A stretch of 64,000 nucleotides of DNA from Novosphingobium sp. (GCF_039595395.1 NZ_JBCNLP010000001.1:2666001-2730000); one strand, 5' to 3'; shown: positions 17,142 through 26,710, counted from the stretch's first letter. Notes: generated by a model from the letters alone, not told the origin. Program-made: numbers and translations.

Positions 17142-18523
17142 CCCTCCAGATCCTCGCTCAACCGGCAATAGCGGCCCCATTCGCGCGGCGTCAGACGCAC
17201 CCGCAGGCGGCGGCGATGATCCTCGCCCTCGCCCGCATCGCTGTCTTCCAGCACATCGCCATGGGCATGCAGCCACGCCAGACGCTGGCCATCGCCGGCC
17301 TCCAGCGTAATCACATGTTCGCGGGCATCGCCCGTCAGCAAGCGGCCTGCGGCTTCGAGCAGCTCATCGCAGCCCTCGCCGGTCAGCGCCGACAATGGCA
17401 CGATCAGTTGGTCCTCATCCTCGCCCTGCTGGCGCGCGGCGCGCAGCAGATCGGCGATCTGGTCAGCGGGCAGCAAGTCCCACTTGTTCCACACCTCGAT
17501 GATGGGAACCTTGGGGGCGAAACCGCCCTCCTCCATCAGCCCCAGATCGGCCAACACATCAAGCACATGCGCCTTTTGCGAGGCCGTTTCGGGATTGGCG
17601 ATATCGCGCACATGGATCACCACATCGGCGGCGGTGACCTCTTCCAGCGTGGCGCGGAAAGCGGCGACAAGCTGCGTCGGCAGGTCCGAAATGAAACCCA
17701 CCGTGTCCGAGAGGATCGCCTTGTCCACGCCCGCCAGACGGATCGCGCGCATTGTCGGGTCCAGCGTGGCGAAGAGCAGATCCTGCGCCATCACGCCCGC
17801 ACCGGTCAGCCGGTTGAACAAGGTCGATTTGCCCGCGTTGGTGTAGCCCACCAGCGCCAGCACCGGCCAAGGCGCCTTGCCGCGCCTCTCGCGATGCAGA
17901 CCGCGCGTGCGTCGGACCTGTTCCAGCTCGCGGCGGATGCGCGCCATGCGGTCGCGGATCATGCGGCGGTCGGCCTCGATCTGGGTTTCGCCGGGGCCGC
18001 CAAGGAAGCCAAAGCCGCCGCGCTGACGCTCAAGGTGAGTCCAGGACCGGACCAGACGGCCCGCCTGATAGTCCAGATGCGCCAGTTCGACCTGCAGGCG
18101 ACCTTCGGCGGTCGCCGCGCGCTCGCCGAAGATTTCGAGGATCAGCCCGGTGCGGTCGATCACCTTGCGCTTGAGCTTTTCCTCAAGATTGCGCTGCTGC
18201 ACCGCCGAAAGCGAGCCATCGACGATCACCAACTCGGCCTCATGCAGGTTGCACTGCACCAGAATGTTGTCGATCTGGCCCTCGCCGAACAGCGTGCCGG
18301 GGCGTGCTTCGCGGATGGGCACGGCAAAGGCCTCGGCGATTTCCAGCCCGATGGCCAGCGCCAGGCCCTTGGCCTCCTCGATCCGCGCGGCGGGGTCACT
18401 CGTGGTGGCAGCCCGCCCGCGGATGTCCGGACATACGACGAGGGCACGCGCGCCGCGCGTCACCTCGCCCTTCGAGTCATCAATATGGAAAGTCAGGCGT
18501 CGGAATCCTCTTCGCCGTCCCAT
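17138..18523 (-). CDS. hflX: GTPase HflX
   Basis: A 461-residue ribosome-associated GTPase involved in splitting or rescuing stalled ribosomes. The N-terminal HflX domain has FGEGQIDNILVQ near 79 and a helical linker with GGPGETQIEADRRMIRDRM near 175. The G domain shows G1 (LVGYTNAGKSTLFNRL, about 225), G3 (LSDTVGFISDLP) and G4 (NKWD). Slightly longer than the E. coli protein (426) because of a C-terminal extension. The start ATG at 18523 lies inside the end of hfq (31-base overlap); no later ATG is suitable. Hfq and HflX are adjacent as in many proteobacteria. Confidence 0.95.
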   Translation of the reverse strand: MGRRRGFRRLTFHIDDSKGEVTRGARALVVCPDIRGRAATTSDPAARIEEAKGLALAIGLEIAEAFAVPIREARPGTLFGEGQIDNILVQCNLHEAELVIVDGSLSAVQQRNLEEKLKRKVIDRTGLILEIFGERAATAEGRLQVELAHLDYQAGRLVRSWTHLERQRGGFGFLGGPGETQIEADRRMIRDRMARIRRELEQVRRTRGLHRERRGKAPWPVLALVGYTNAGKSTLFNRLTGAGVMAQDLLFATLDPTMRAIRLAGVDKAILSDTVGFISDLPTQLVAAFRATLEEVTAADVVIHVRDIANPETASQKAHVLDVLADLGLMEEGGFAPKVPIIEVWNKWDLLPADQIADLLRAARQQGEDEDQLIVPLSALTGEGCDELLEAAGRLLTGDAREHVITLEAGDGQRLAWLHAHGDVLEDSDAGEGEDHRRRLRVRLTPREWGRYCRLSEDLEG

Positions 18524-19146
18524 TCACCCGTCAGGTCGACCGGGGTCAACGGCTGAATGGTCGAAACGGCATGTTTATAGGCCAACTGGACGTAACCTTC
18601 ACGCTCCAGCAGCATGCAGAACAGATCGTAAGCGGCGACGCGGCCCTGAAGCATCACGCCATTCACCAGGAACATCGTGACCTGAGCGGCGGCAGCGCGG
18701 ATGCTGGAGAGGAACACGTCCTGCAGCAGGCGGGCCTTCTTGTTGCCCTCGCTGGTGCCGAACAGGCGGGTGTCGATCGGCGTGCTGGGCATGATCGTCG
18801 AGACGGCATGCTTGTAGACGAGCTGCGACTGGCCATCGCGGCGCAGCAGGATCGAGAAATTGTCGAACCAGGTAACAATGCCCTGCAATTTCACACCCTT
18901 GACGAGGAACATCGTCACCGGGGTCTTGTTCTTGCGCAGGTGGTTGAGGAACTGGTCCTGAAGGTTCTGGCCACCCTTGCCCGACACAGCGCCCGAAGGG
19001 GCAGCCGCCGGGGTGGGAGCGGGAACCGGTGCAGCCTCGGCCTCCGGAGCGGGAGGCGGCGTTGCGGCCTTCAGCTTGGGCCGGGCGGTCAGCTTGCGCG
19101 CGGGCTTGGCCTCAGGCGTTTCCGAGGTTTCGGTCGTTTCGGTCAT
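18493..19146 (-). CDS. hfq: Tandem-domain RNA chaperone Hfq
   Basis: A 217-residue protein with two Hfq (Sm-like) domains in one chain. Residues 1-59 are disordered (Ala/Pro/Glu/Lys-rich). Domain 1 (about 60-125) has NLQDQFLNHLRKNKTPVTMF, then FDNFSILL and YKHAVSTI. Domain 2 (about 137-205) has LLQDVFLSSIRAAAAQVTMF, FLVNGVMLQGRV and again YKHAVSTI. Hfq is usually 75-100 residues with a single domain. Both domains keep the Gln of the proximal RNA site and the Sm2 YKHA motif, but domain 2 has lost most rim basic residues (RAAAA versus RKNK). Located between ntrX and hflX, the classic alphaproteobacterial order. It may form trimers that mimic the usual hexameric ring (inference). Confidence 0.95.
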   Translation of the reverse strand: MTETTETSETPEAKPARKLTARPKLKAATPPPAPEAEAAPVPAPTPAAAPSGAVSGKGGQNLQDQFLNHLRKNKTPVTMFLVKGVKLQGIVTWFDNFSILLRRDGQSQLVYKHAVSTIMPSTPIDTRLFGTSEGNKKARLLQDVFLSSIRAAAAQVTMFLVNGVMLQGRVAAYDLFCMLLEREGYVQLAYKHAVSTIQPLTPVDLTGEWDGEEDSDA

Positions 19147-19290
19147 TTTGGCTCCTGTTTTTGGCGGATGGTGGTGCCACCCGCGATCTGGCCTCCGATT
19201 CCCGGATGGCCGACTTCTGTCCTGAGTGAATAATGTTTCGCGCTTGCAGCGTAAATGGCCAAAATTGTCCTACAGTGTAAAAAGAGGGGC

Positions 19291-20676
19291 CTACTCCTCC
19301 TCCTCATCCTCCCGCCGCTCACCCATGCCCAGCAGCTTGAGCTTGCGGTGCAGGGCCGAGCGCTCCATGCCGATGAAGCTGGCGGTCTTGGAAATGTTGC
19401 CCGAAAAACGGCGAATCTGGACGCGCAGATATTCGCGCTCGAAATTCTCGCGCGCCTCGCGCAGGGGCACGCCCATCAGCGCCGACATGCCGCCATCGCC
19501 GGCCAGACGCCCGCTGACGATTTCGCCCGGCAGCATATCCGGCTCGATGCAGCCCAGACGTTCGCGCGGGGCGAGGATCACGGTACGCTCGACCACATTG
19601 CGGAGCTGGCGGACATTGCCCGGCCATTCATAGGCCTGCAGCGCGGCCATCGCCTCAAGGCTGATGTCGGGCGGCGGCAGGCCCTGATCGTTGGCGTAAC
19701 GCGCGAAGAAATGGCTGACCAGCGCGGGCACGTCATCGCGACGCTCCGAGAGCGGCGGCACATGCACCGGCACGACGTTCAGTCGGTAGAACAGATCCTC
19801 GCGGAAACGCTTTTCGGCGATTTCCTTCTCCAGATTGCGGCTGGTGGAGGAGACCACGCGCACATCGACGCGCAACTGCCGCGCCCCGCCAACACGGGCA
19901 AAGGCCTGATCGGTGAGCACCCGCAGGATCCGCGCCTGCGTCGAAAGCGGCATATCGCCCACCTCGTCGAGGTAGAGCGTGCCGCCATCGGCCATCTCCA
20001 GCAGGCCGGCACGTACCAGCTTGCCGTTCTGCTCCTCGCCGAACAGCTCCTCCTCGAAGCGCTCGGGGGTGATGCGGGCGGAATTGACGCTGACGAAGGG
20101 ATTGGCCGCACGCGGGCTCCAGCTATGGAGCAGGCGCGCCGCCACCTCCTTGCCCGCGCCCGAAGGGCCCGAGATCAGCAGACGGCTGCCGGTGTTGGCC
20201 ACGCGCTTCAGCGTCGCGCGCACATGGTTGATCGAGCTGGAGTTGCCGGTGAACTCCTCGCCCTGCGTGACGTCCAGCTTCAGCCGGGCATTCTCGCGGC
20301 GCAGGCGTTCGGTTTCCGTGGCACGCTCGACCAGATGGAGCAGCCGCTCGGTCTCGAAGGGTTTTTCGATGAAATCCATCGCCCCGCGACCGATCGCGGC
20401 CACCGCCGTATCGATGTTGCCATGGCCCGAGAAGATGATCACCGGCAGGTCGGGCTCGCGCGCCTTGATCGCGTCGAGCACCTCCAGCCCGTCCATCGGG
20501 CTGCCGTGCAGCCACACGTCGAGCAGCACCAGCGAAGGGCGGCGCTTGTCCACCGCCTCCAGCGCGGCGCGGCTGTCGCCCGCCGTCCTGCAGTCATAGC
20601 CCTCGTCGGAGAGCACACCCGCGACCAGATCGCGAATGTCCTTCTCATCGTCGACGATCAGGATATCGAGTGCCAT
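19291..20676 (-). CDS. ntrX: NtrX response regulator
   Basis: A 461-residue response regulator. It has a receiver domain (LIVDDEKDIRDL, phospho-acceptor in LLDVWL near 55, KPF near 106), an AAA+ domain with Walker A GPSGAGKE near 168 and Walker B LYLDEVGDMP, and a C-terminal Fis-type HTH (NISKTASFIGMERSALHRKL). The sigma-54-contacting GAFTGA loop seen in NtrC is replaced by GEEQNGKL, so it probably cannot remodel sigma-54 holoenzyme and works as a sigma-70-type regulator or repressor, as reported for some alphaproteobacterial NtrX. Partner of NtrY, whose stop lies 18 bases upstream. Controls nitrogen, redox or envelope genes in relatives. Confidence 0.94.
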   Translation of the reverse strand: MALDILIVDDEKDIRDLVAGVLSDEGYDCRTAGDSRAALEAVDKRRPSLVLLDVWLHGSPMDGLEVLDAIKAREPDLPVIIFSGHGNIDTAVAAIGRGAMDFIEKPFETERLLHLVERATETERLRRENARLKLDVTQGEEFTGNSSSINHVRATLKRVANTGSRLLISGPSGAGKEVAARLLHSWSPRAANPFVSVNSARITPERFEEELFGEEQNGKLVRAGLLEMADGGTLYLDEVGDMPLSTQARILRVLTDQAFARVGGARQLRVDVRVVSSTSRNLEKEIAEKRFREDLFYRLNVVPVHVPPLSERRDDVPALVSHFFARYANDQGLPPPDISLEAMAALQAYEWPGNVRQLRNVVERTVILAPRERLGCIEPDMLPGEIVSGRLAGDGGMSALMGVPLREARENFEREYLRVQIRRFSGNISKTASFIGMERSALHRKLKLLGMGERREDEEEE

Positions 20677-20694
20677 GGAAAGTTCCGTTCCTTA

Positions 20695-22962
20695 CTACTC
20701 GGCCGCCTCGCCGACACGCCTGGCAGCACCCATGTCTGCGGCAGGCTTGTCGTCGAGCGGATCGCGCGCGAAGCGCATGGTGACTCGGGTTCCCCCCCCA
20801 TTGGTGCCCCCCGTTTCGACCGAGGCGAAGGCCATCTCGCCCCCGTGTTCCTCGATGATCTTCTTCACGATGGCCAGACCAAGGCCTGTGCCCTTCTCAC
20901 GCGTGGTGACATAGGGCTCGACGATGCGCTCGCGGTCCTGAGGCAGGCCGATGCCATTGTCGGTGATGGTCACCATCACGCTGTCCTCATCGCCGGAGAG
21001 ATCCAGCGTGATGCGCCCGCGATAATCGCCCTCGGCGTTCTTGGCGCGCGCCTCGACCGCCTCCGTGGCGTTTTTCAGCACATTGGTCATGGCCTGACCG
21101 AACTGATGACGGTCGCAGGCGATCTGGTTGATCCCCTCACCCGCCGAGAAGGCAAAGCTGATGTCCGGTCGCGCGACCTCCTGAAGGAACATCGCCTGAC
21201 GCGCCAGATCGGCCGGGTCCTCGGTGCGGAAGACCGGCTTGGGCAGGCGCGCGAAGGAGGAGAACTCATCGACCATCTTGCGCAGATCGCCCACCTGCCG
21301 GATGATCGTCTGGGTCAGCTCCTCGAACAATTCGCCATCATCGACGATCTGCTTGCGATAGCGGCGCTTGAGGCGTTCCGTGGCAAGCTGGATCGGGGTG
21401 AGCGGGTTCTTGATCTCATGCGCGATGCGCCGCGCCACGTCGGACCAGGCCGCCTGACGCTGGTCGAGCAATTGCCGGGTGATGTCCTCGAAGGTCAGCA
21501 CCGCGCCTGCCGGATTGCCGGTGACCTTTACCGCCAGCGTCAGCAATTCGCTGCCCTTGGCATATTGCACGATGCCCTCATTGGCGGCAGGCCCGACCAG
21601 CCCGGCAAGCTGAGGCGCGATATCGCCCAGCGCATGGCCCTCGGGCGGGCCGGCATCGGCAGGGCGCAGCAGCTTCTGCGCCGAGGAGTTCATCAGCAGC
21701 ACGCGCCCCTCGGCATCAAGCGAGATCACGCCTGCCGTCACCGATTCCAGCACAGCCTCGATAAAGGCGCGGCGTTCGCCGATTTGCTGGTTGGCGCCGA
21801 CAAGGGCCAAAGTCTGCCGCTCGATCTGGCCGGTCATGCGGTTGAAGGCGCGGTTGAGCAGGCCGATCTCGTCGGACCCGGCCCGCCCCTGCACACGCTG
21901 ATCGAACTCACCGGCACCCACGCGCCGGGCGGCGGCCACCAGTTCGGCCAGCGGCTGCACCTGACGGTCGGCAAAGCGCAAGGCGAACCACACGGACAGA
22001 CCCACCAGCGCCAGCGAGGCGATGAACAGCGCCACGTTGAAGCGCAATTGCAGCAGCCGCGCTTTCTGCGTGAGCACCTGATAGGCGCGCACGATGTTAT
22101 CGGCGCGACGGCCCTGGGTGATCGCCAGAAGGTCCGAACGGCGCGCGGCAAAGAGATAGATGCCGCTGCGGCGGTCGATCGGCGTCACCACCTCGATCCG
22201 GTCGGCGTTGGTGTTGACGACGATGTTCTCGCCAGCATCGAGGCGGCGCAAGGCCTCGGGCTTGACCCAGTCATGCGGCTTGCCGCTGGGATCGATAAAG
22301 GCGGCGGTGTTCAGGGCACCGTTGGGGCCCTTCTGCAGGATCGCCACCTCATCCAGCTTGCGCTGCACGACCTGATAGGAAATGCCCTCCTGAAACTCAC
22401 GGCTGACCATCGAGACACGGCTGAGCGCATCATGCACATCGTAAGCCATGGCGATGGCATTGTCGGACACGTCGCGCTGGCTCTGCTCATAATAGCCCTG
22501 CGCCAGCTTGTTGGCGTTTTCCAGCATGCCGCGCGAATTGTCGGAGAACCAGAACTCCACGCCCGACTGGAACAGCCACGAAGCGCAGACCACCACCAGC
22601 AGCGTCGGCACCGCCGCGATCATCGAGAAGAGGAACACGAGCTGCACATGCAGCCTTCCCTTCGAACCGATGCTTTCGGCCGCGCGGCGCAGCGCCATGC
22701 GCCGCCCGATCAGCATCAGGATCGCCATGGCGGGCACCAGCATGCCCACCAGCAAGGTGGCCGTCAGCGCCGAGGGCAGCAACTGGCCTTTGTCGGACTG
22801 GTCCGAGAGCACAAGATAGGCAGAGAGCGTCGCGGCCAGGAAAGAGGCCAGCGCCACACCTTCCAGCCACGGGAAGATGTTCGCGCGCCGCAGATAGACC
22901 TGCGCCCGGCGCCACCAGCGGGGCAGCCATCGGCGCATGGAAGGGGTCAAATTCTGCGGCAT
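20695..22962 (-). CDS. ntrY: NtrY sensor histidine kinase
   Basis: A 755-residue membrane-bound kinase. Three N-terminal membrane helices lie at about 32-54, 64-86 and 105-130, then an extracytoplasmic region to about 305 and a further helix (FNVALFIASLALVGLSVWFA). Next come HAMP (about 330-385), PAS (about 390-500), a HisKA domain with phospho-acceptor RRIAHEIKNPLTPIQ, and an HATPase with NVLKNATEAVEA, DNGIGLPQ and GTGLGLAIVKKI. I chose the ATG at 22962; an upstream start would add 23 residues overlapping the ntrC tail region. It lies between ntrC and ntrX in one transcription unit and phosphorylates NtrX. Confidence 0.94.
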   Translation of the reverse strand: MPQNLTPSMRRWLPRWWRRAQVYLRRANIFPWLEGVALASFLAATLSAYLVLSDQSDKGQLLPSALTATLLVGMLVPAMAILMLIGRRMALRRAAESIGSKGRLHVQLVFLFSMIAAVPTLLVVVCASWLFQSGVEFWFSDNSRGMLENANKLAQGYYEQSQRDVSDNAIAMAYDVHDALSRVSMVSREFQEGISYQVVQRKLDEVAILQKGPNGALNTAAFIDPSGKPHDWVKPEALRRLDAGENIVVNTNADRIEVVTPIDRRSGIYLFAARRSDLLAITQGRRADNIVRAYQVLTQKARLLQLRFNVALFIASLALVGLSVWFALRFADRQVQPLAELVAAARRVGAGEFDQRVQGRAGSDEIGLLNRAFNRMTGQIERQTLALVGANQQIGERRAFIEAVLESVTAGVISLDAEGRVLLMNSSAQKLLRPADAGPPEGHALGDIAPQLAGLVGPAANEGIVQYAKGSELLTLAVKVTGNPAGAVLTFEDITRQLLDQRQAAWSDVARRIAHEIKNPLTPIQLATERLKRRYRKQIVDDGELFEELTQTIIRQVGDLRKMVDEFSSFARLPKPVFRTEDPADLARQAMFLQEVARPDISFAFSAGEGINQIACDRHQFGQAMTNVLKNATEAVEARAKNAEGDYRGRITLDLSGDEDSVMVTITDNGIGLPQDRERIVEPYVTTREKGTGLGLAIVKKIIEEHGGEMAFASVETGGTNGGGTRVTMRFARDPLDDKPAADMGAARRVGEAAE

Positions 22963-23023
22963 CGTTGCGCGCTTACAACACCACTGTAGCGTGCTTGCAA
23001 GAGGATTTGTGACACCATCCCGT

Positions 23024-24446
23024 TCAGGCACGCCGCCCGAGCGTTTCAGCGTCCACGTTCAACTCGCCCAGACGCTTGCGCAAGGTGTTGCGGTTGATGC
23101 CCAGCAACTGCGCCGCCCGAAGCTGATTGCCGCCCGTGGCACGCAGGATCTCGATAAACAGCGGGCGCTCGAAAGCGGCCAGAGCGCGGTCGTAAACCGT
23201 CCCCGGCTCGGGATTTTCCTGAGCCAGCCATTGTGTCACGCAACTTTCCAGATCGGAGGCCCGCGGCAAAGCGGGCACCACCTCCACCTCTTCGCGCGTG
23301 GGCGCGGTCAGCAGCGGGGTCAGGGCGGCGGCATCGATAATGTCCTCGCGCGCCAGCAGGGCGAGGCGATAGATGAAATTGCGCAACTCGCGCACATTGC
23401 CACGCCAGGGCTGGCGGGTCAGCAGATCGACGGCATCGGGTGCAAGCTGGCGACGCGGCAGGCCCTCGGCGGCGGCCAGGGTCAGGAAATGGCGGGCCAG
23501 CGCCTCGACATCATGCGCGCTCGCGCAGCGGCGGCAGGTTGATGGGCACGACATTGAGGCGATAGAACAGATCCTCGCGAAACTGCCCCGCCGCGATCAT
23601 CGGCATCAGGTCGCGGTTGGTCGCCGCGATGATGCGCGTGTCGATCCGCACCTCGTCACGACCGCCCACGCGGCGGATCATGCCCGATTGCAGCGCGCGC
23701 AGCAGGCGGGTCTGGGCCTGCATCGGCATGTCACCGATCTCATCGAGGAACAGGGTGCCGCCCTCGGCCTGCTCGAACTTGCCGATGTTGCGGGCGACGG
23801 CCCCGGTGAAGGCGCCCTTCTCATGGCCGAACAGCTCGCTTTCGATCAGCTCGGCGGGGATCGCGGCGGTGTTGACGGCCACGAAAGGCCCGGCACGGCG
23901 ATGGCCCAACTGATGGATCGCCTCGGCCACCAGTTCCTTGCCGGTGCCCGACTCGCCAAGGATCAGCACGGTCAGATCATTGCGCAAAACGCGGGTGATC
24001 ATGCGATAGACCGCCTGCATCGAGGCGCTGCGCCCCACCAGCGGCAAGCCCTGCCCGGCATTCTCCTCCTCCAGCAGCCCGGCGGAAGAAGCAGCAGCCC
24101 CGGCCTGACGGACGGTACGCACCAGTTCGTCGATGTCAAAAGGCTTGGGGAAATATTCGAAGGCGTCGGTGTCGCTGGCGCGGACCGCCGTATCCAGCGT
24201 GTTCTGCGCCGAAAGGATGATCACCGGCATGTCGGGCCGCAGGGCGCGCACCCGGTCCAGCGACTCGATGCCATCGCCATCGGTCAGCATCACATCGGTG
24301 ACCAGCGCGGCAAAGCGGCGCTCGGCCAGCAGGCGATCGCGCTCGGCGATGCTGTCGCAGCGGGCGACATTAAAGCCTTCCGCCTCCAGCGCGGCGGTGA
24401 TCACGATGGCGATGGATTCGTCATCTTCAACCAGCAGAACGTTCAT
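23024..24446 (-). pseudogene. ntrC: NtrC nitrogen regulator, interrupted by a frameshift
   Basis: Sigma-54-dependent activator read in two frames. Bases 24446-23521 encode the receiver domain (LVEDDES, phospho-acceptor in TDVML, KPF) and most of the AAA+ domain: Walker A GESGTGKE, an intact GAFTGA loop, LDEIGDMP, then LPPLRER followed by a stop. From about 23520 to 23024 the next frame continues the same domain (HDVEALARHFLTL, WRGNVRELRNFIYRL) and the Fis-type HTH (GGNQLRAAQLLGINRNTLRKRL). The break is in the run GCGAGCGCGCATG; a two-base loss (or one-base gain) restores a normal NtrC. The ATG at 24446 is used; a TTG lies one codon upstream. No other decay is visible, so sequencing error is likely but not proven. 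Confidence 0.85.
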
Positions 24447-24456
24447 CAAGCGCCCA

Positions 24457-25599
24457 TCACCCTATGCCCTGCCTCTTGAAAAAGCGCCATTTGCTGGAGC
24501 TTGGCGTGTCATCGATGGCGACGGGCAGATGGAGGCGGAAATGAGTCCAGCCCCCGGCCTCGTCGCGATCATGCGTGATGCGGCCGTTCATATCGCGCAC
24601 CAGCTTGCGCACCAGCGCCAGACCCAGCCCCTGCCCGCTTTTCTTGCTGCTGACAAAGGGCTCGAAAATATGGTCGCGCATGGTCGGGTCGATGCCCGGC
24701 CCATTGTCGGAGACGCGCACCTCGATCGGCAGACGCACCGGGGAACCCTGCCCCGCCGAATGCAACTGCAACCCGCTGGCAAAGCGCGTGCGCACGATGA
24801 TCCGCGCGCCTTCAGTCTTGCGACAGGCATCGCGGGCGTTGGAGAGCAGGTTGATCAGCACCTGCACCAGCCCATGCGCGCTGCCCAGCACCGAGGGCAG
24901 CGAGGGATCGAACTCCTCCTCGATGCGTAAAAGGTTTTGGGAGGGCGCGGTTTCCGAGGCGGCAGTGAGGATGGCGGCGGCGCGGCGGATCGCCTCATGC
25001 AGATTGCAGGGCGCGACCGGCTCGGTGGTGCGACGGCTGAGCGTCTGCATCTGGTCGATCAGCTTGGCGATGCGGTCGACCTCATCGGCGATCAGCAGGG
25101 TCATGGCGCGGTCCGCGCCCTCCACCTTGCGGCCCAGCAATTGCGCGGCGCCCTTGATGCCCGCCAGCGGATTCTTGATCTCATGGGCAAGGATTTCGGG
25201 CGCGCGCAGCACGCCTTCCTCATTGCCCGAGCCATTCTCGCGCATGGCATCGGCGGCAAAGGAATCGTGAAGCGTCATCACCAGCCAGCCGGGGAAATCC
25301 GCCACCGGGGCCGCCGTAATGTCGAGCCGCCTCACGCCATGGCCGACAAGCTGCACATCGATCTGCCGCGCCGACACCGGCGCATCGCCCTCGGCCAGAC
25401 GGCGGGCGAGACGCGGCTCACCCACATCGAGCAGGCTGCCCAAAGCCTTGCCGACGAGGCGGCGGTTCGATTGCCCGAAAAACTGTTCCGCCGCCGGGTT
25501 GACCTGAGCGATCATCTGCCCCGGCGCCAGCACCACCACCGCCATGGGCAGGCTGAGCATCAGCTTGCGATGATCGGGCCCCTCCCCGGCTGCGACCAC
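24457..25599 (-). CDS. ntrB: NtrB nitrogen sensor kinase/phosphatase
   Basis: A 380-residue cytosolic PAS-histidine kinase that phosphorylates or dephosphorylates NtrC according to nitrogen status through the PII protein. The PAS domain (MAVVVLAPGQMIAQVNPAAE, about 19-110) is followed by the HisKA motif LAHEIKNPLAGIKGAAQLL near 137 and an HATPase domain with NLLSNARDACRK, DNGPGIDP and GQGLGLALVRKL. No membrane helix, as expected. The start is GTG at 25599, two bases after the dusB stop, consistent with translational coupling. The order dusB-ntrB-ntrC-ntrY-ntrX is typical for alphaproteobacteria. Confidence 0.93.
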   Translation of the reverse strand: MVAAGEGPDHRKLMLSLPMAVVVLAPGQMIAQVNPAAEQFFGQSNRRLVGKALGSLLDVGEPRLARRLAEGDAPVSARQIDVQLVGHGVRRLDITAAPVADFPGWLVMTLHDSFAADAMRENGSGNEEGVLRAPEILAHEIKNPLAGIKGAAQLLGRKVEGADRAMTLLIADEVDRIAKLIDQMQTLSRRTTEPVAPCNLHEAIRRAAAILTAASETAPSQNLLRIEEEFDPSLPSVLGSAHGLVQVLINLLSNARDACRKTEGARIIVRTRFASGLQLHSAGQGSPVRLPIEVRVSDNGPGIDPTMRDHIFEPFVSSKKSGQGLGLALVRKLVRDMNGRITHDRDEAGGWTHFRLHLPVAIDDTPSSSKWRFFKRQGIG

Positions 25600-25601
25600 G
25601 T

Positions 25602-26633
25602 TTATGCGGCCTGCGCCGGCTGGTGGCCCTGCTCGATCAGCGGCATGTAGAATTCTTCCAGCGCCGCCTTCACCATATCGGGATCATCGAAGAAGTTGAC
25701 CCGGTTGCGGAACTCCGCCGAGCCATGCAGGCCCTTGGTGTACCAGCCAAGATGCTTGCGGGCCAGATTGACGCCGGTGACGGTGCCGTAATGCTCCAGC
25801 ATCAGCTCGTAATGCTCGCAAAGTACGGCATATTGTTCGGCCAGATCGGGGGCATCCTTGCGCTCGCCGGTCGCGAGCCAGTGCATCACCTGACCCAGCA
25901 GCCACGGGCGGCCATAGGCGCCGCGCCCGATCATCACGCCATCGGCGCCCGACTGCTCAACCGCCTTGGCGACATCCTCGATGGTGCAGATATCGCCATT
26001 GACGATAACGGGAATGTCCACCGCCTCGACAACAGTGCGCACGAAGGCCCAGTCTGCCTCGCCGCGATACATCTGGTTGCGGGTGCGGCCATGCACGGTG
26101 ATCATCTTGGCGCCAAGATCCTGAGCGATGCGCGCCAGTTCGGGCGCGTTCAGGCTGTCATGGCACCAGCCCATCCGCATCTTGACCGTGACGGGCACAT
26201 CGACGGCCTTCACCGTGGCCTCGATCAGGCGGGTGGCCAGCGGCAGGTCGCGCATCAGCGCGGAACCAGCATCGCCATTCACCACCTTTTTCACCGGGCA
26301 GCCCATGTTGATGTCGATGATCGCGGCGCCCTTGTCGGCGGAGAGCTTGGCCGCCTCGCCCATCTGTTCCGGCTCGCAGCCGACGAGCTGCATCGAGACT
26401 GGCTCTTCCGCCGGGTCCCAGGCCGCCTTCTGGATCGACTGGCGCGTTTCGCGGATCGCGGCGGGGCTGGCGATCATCTCGGTCACGTTCAGCCCGCTGC
26501 CATAGCGGCGCACCAGACGGCGCATCGGCAGGTCGGTCACCGCCGTCATCGGCGCCAGAACGACCGGAGAGTCGATCTGAACGGGGCCGATATGGATCGG
26601 CTTGAGAACGGGCGGGACGGGTGCGCTGCTCAT
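25602..26633 (-). CDS. dusB: tRNA-dihydrouridine synthase DusB (NifR3-like)
   Basis: A 343-residue FMN enzyme reducing specific uridines in the tRNA D-loop with NADPH. Shows VVLAPMTAVTDLPMRRL near 29, the catalytic cysteine in NMGCPVKKVVNGDAGSAL near 109, the FMN-phosphate segment VKMRMGW, and VNGDICTIEDVAKA and GVMIGRGAYGRPWL in the last third. I used the ATG at 26633 (MSSAPVPP); the open frame runs further upstream without homology. First gene of the ntr operon, the same place as nifR3 in Rhodobacter. Divergent from ispDF, with 77 bases between them for both promoters. Confidence 0.95.
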   Translation of the reverse strand: MSSAPVPPVLKPIHIGPVQIDSPVVLAPMTAVTDLPMRRLVRRYGSGLNVTEMIASPAAIRETRQSIQKAAWDPAEEPVSMQLVGCEPEQMGEAAKLSADKGAAIIDINMGCPVKKVVNGDAGSALMRDLPLATRLIEATVKAVDVPVTVKMRMGWCHDSLNAPELARIAQDLGAKMITVHGRTRNQMYRGEADWAFVRTVVEAVDIPVIVNGDICTIEDVAKAVEQSGADGVMIGRGAYGRPWLLGQVMHWLATGERKDAPDLAEQYAVLCEHYELMLEHYGTVTGVNLARKHLGWYTKGLHGSAEFRNRVNFFDDPDMVKAALEEFYMPLIEQGHQPAQAA

Positions 26634-26710
26634 AATCCGGGCTTTGCCTAAAAAACAGGCAGCGCATAGTGGATTGCGCGCCAAGCAGCAAGCGTTTACC
26701 CGCCCGCCGG

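Noticed and set aside
19255..22989. Very long open frame (about 1244 codons) on the plus strand across ntrX and ntrY
   Set aside because: It is the antisense of two clearly conserved minus-strand genes; its protein is low-complexity (Arg/Ala/Gly/His-rich) with no domain, the usual artefact of high G+C.
23024..24446. ntrC halves as two separate genes (regulator and DNA-binding protein)
   Set aside because: The halves join exactly within the AAA+ domain; no start site or ribosome-binding site precedes the second part.
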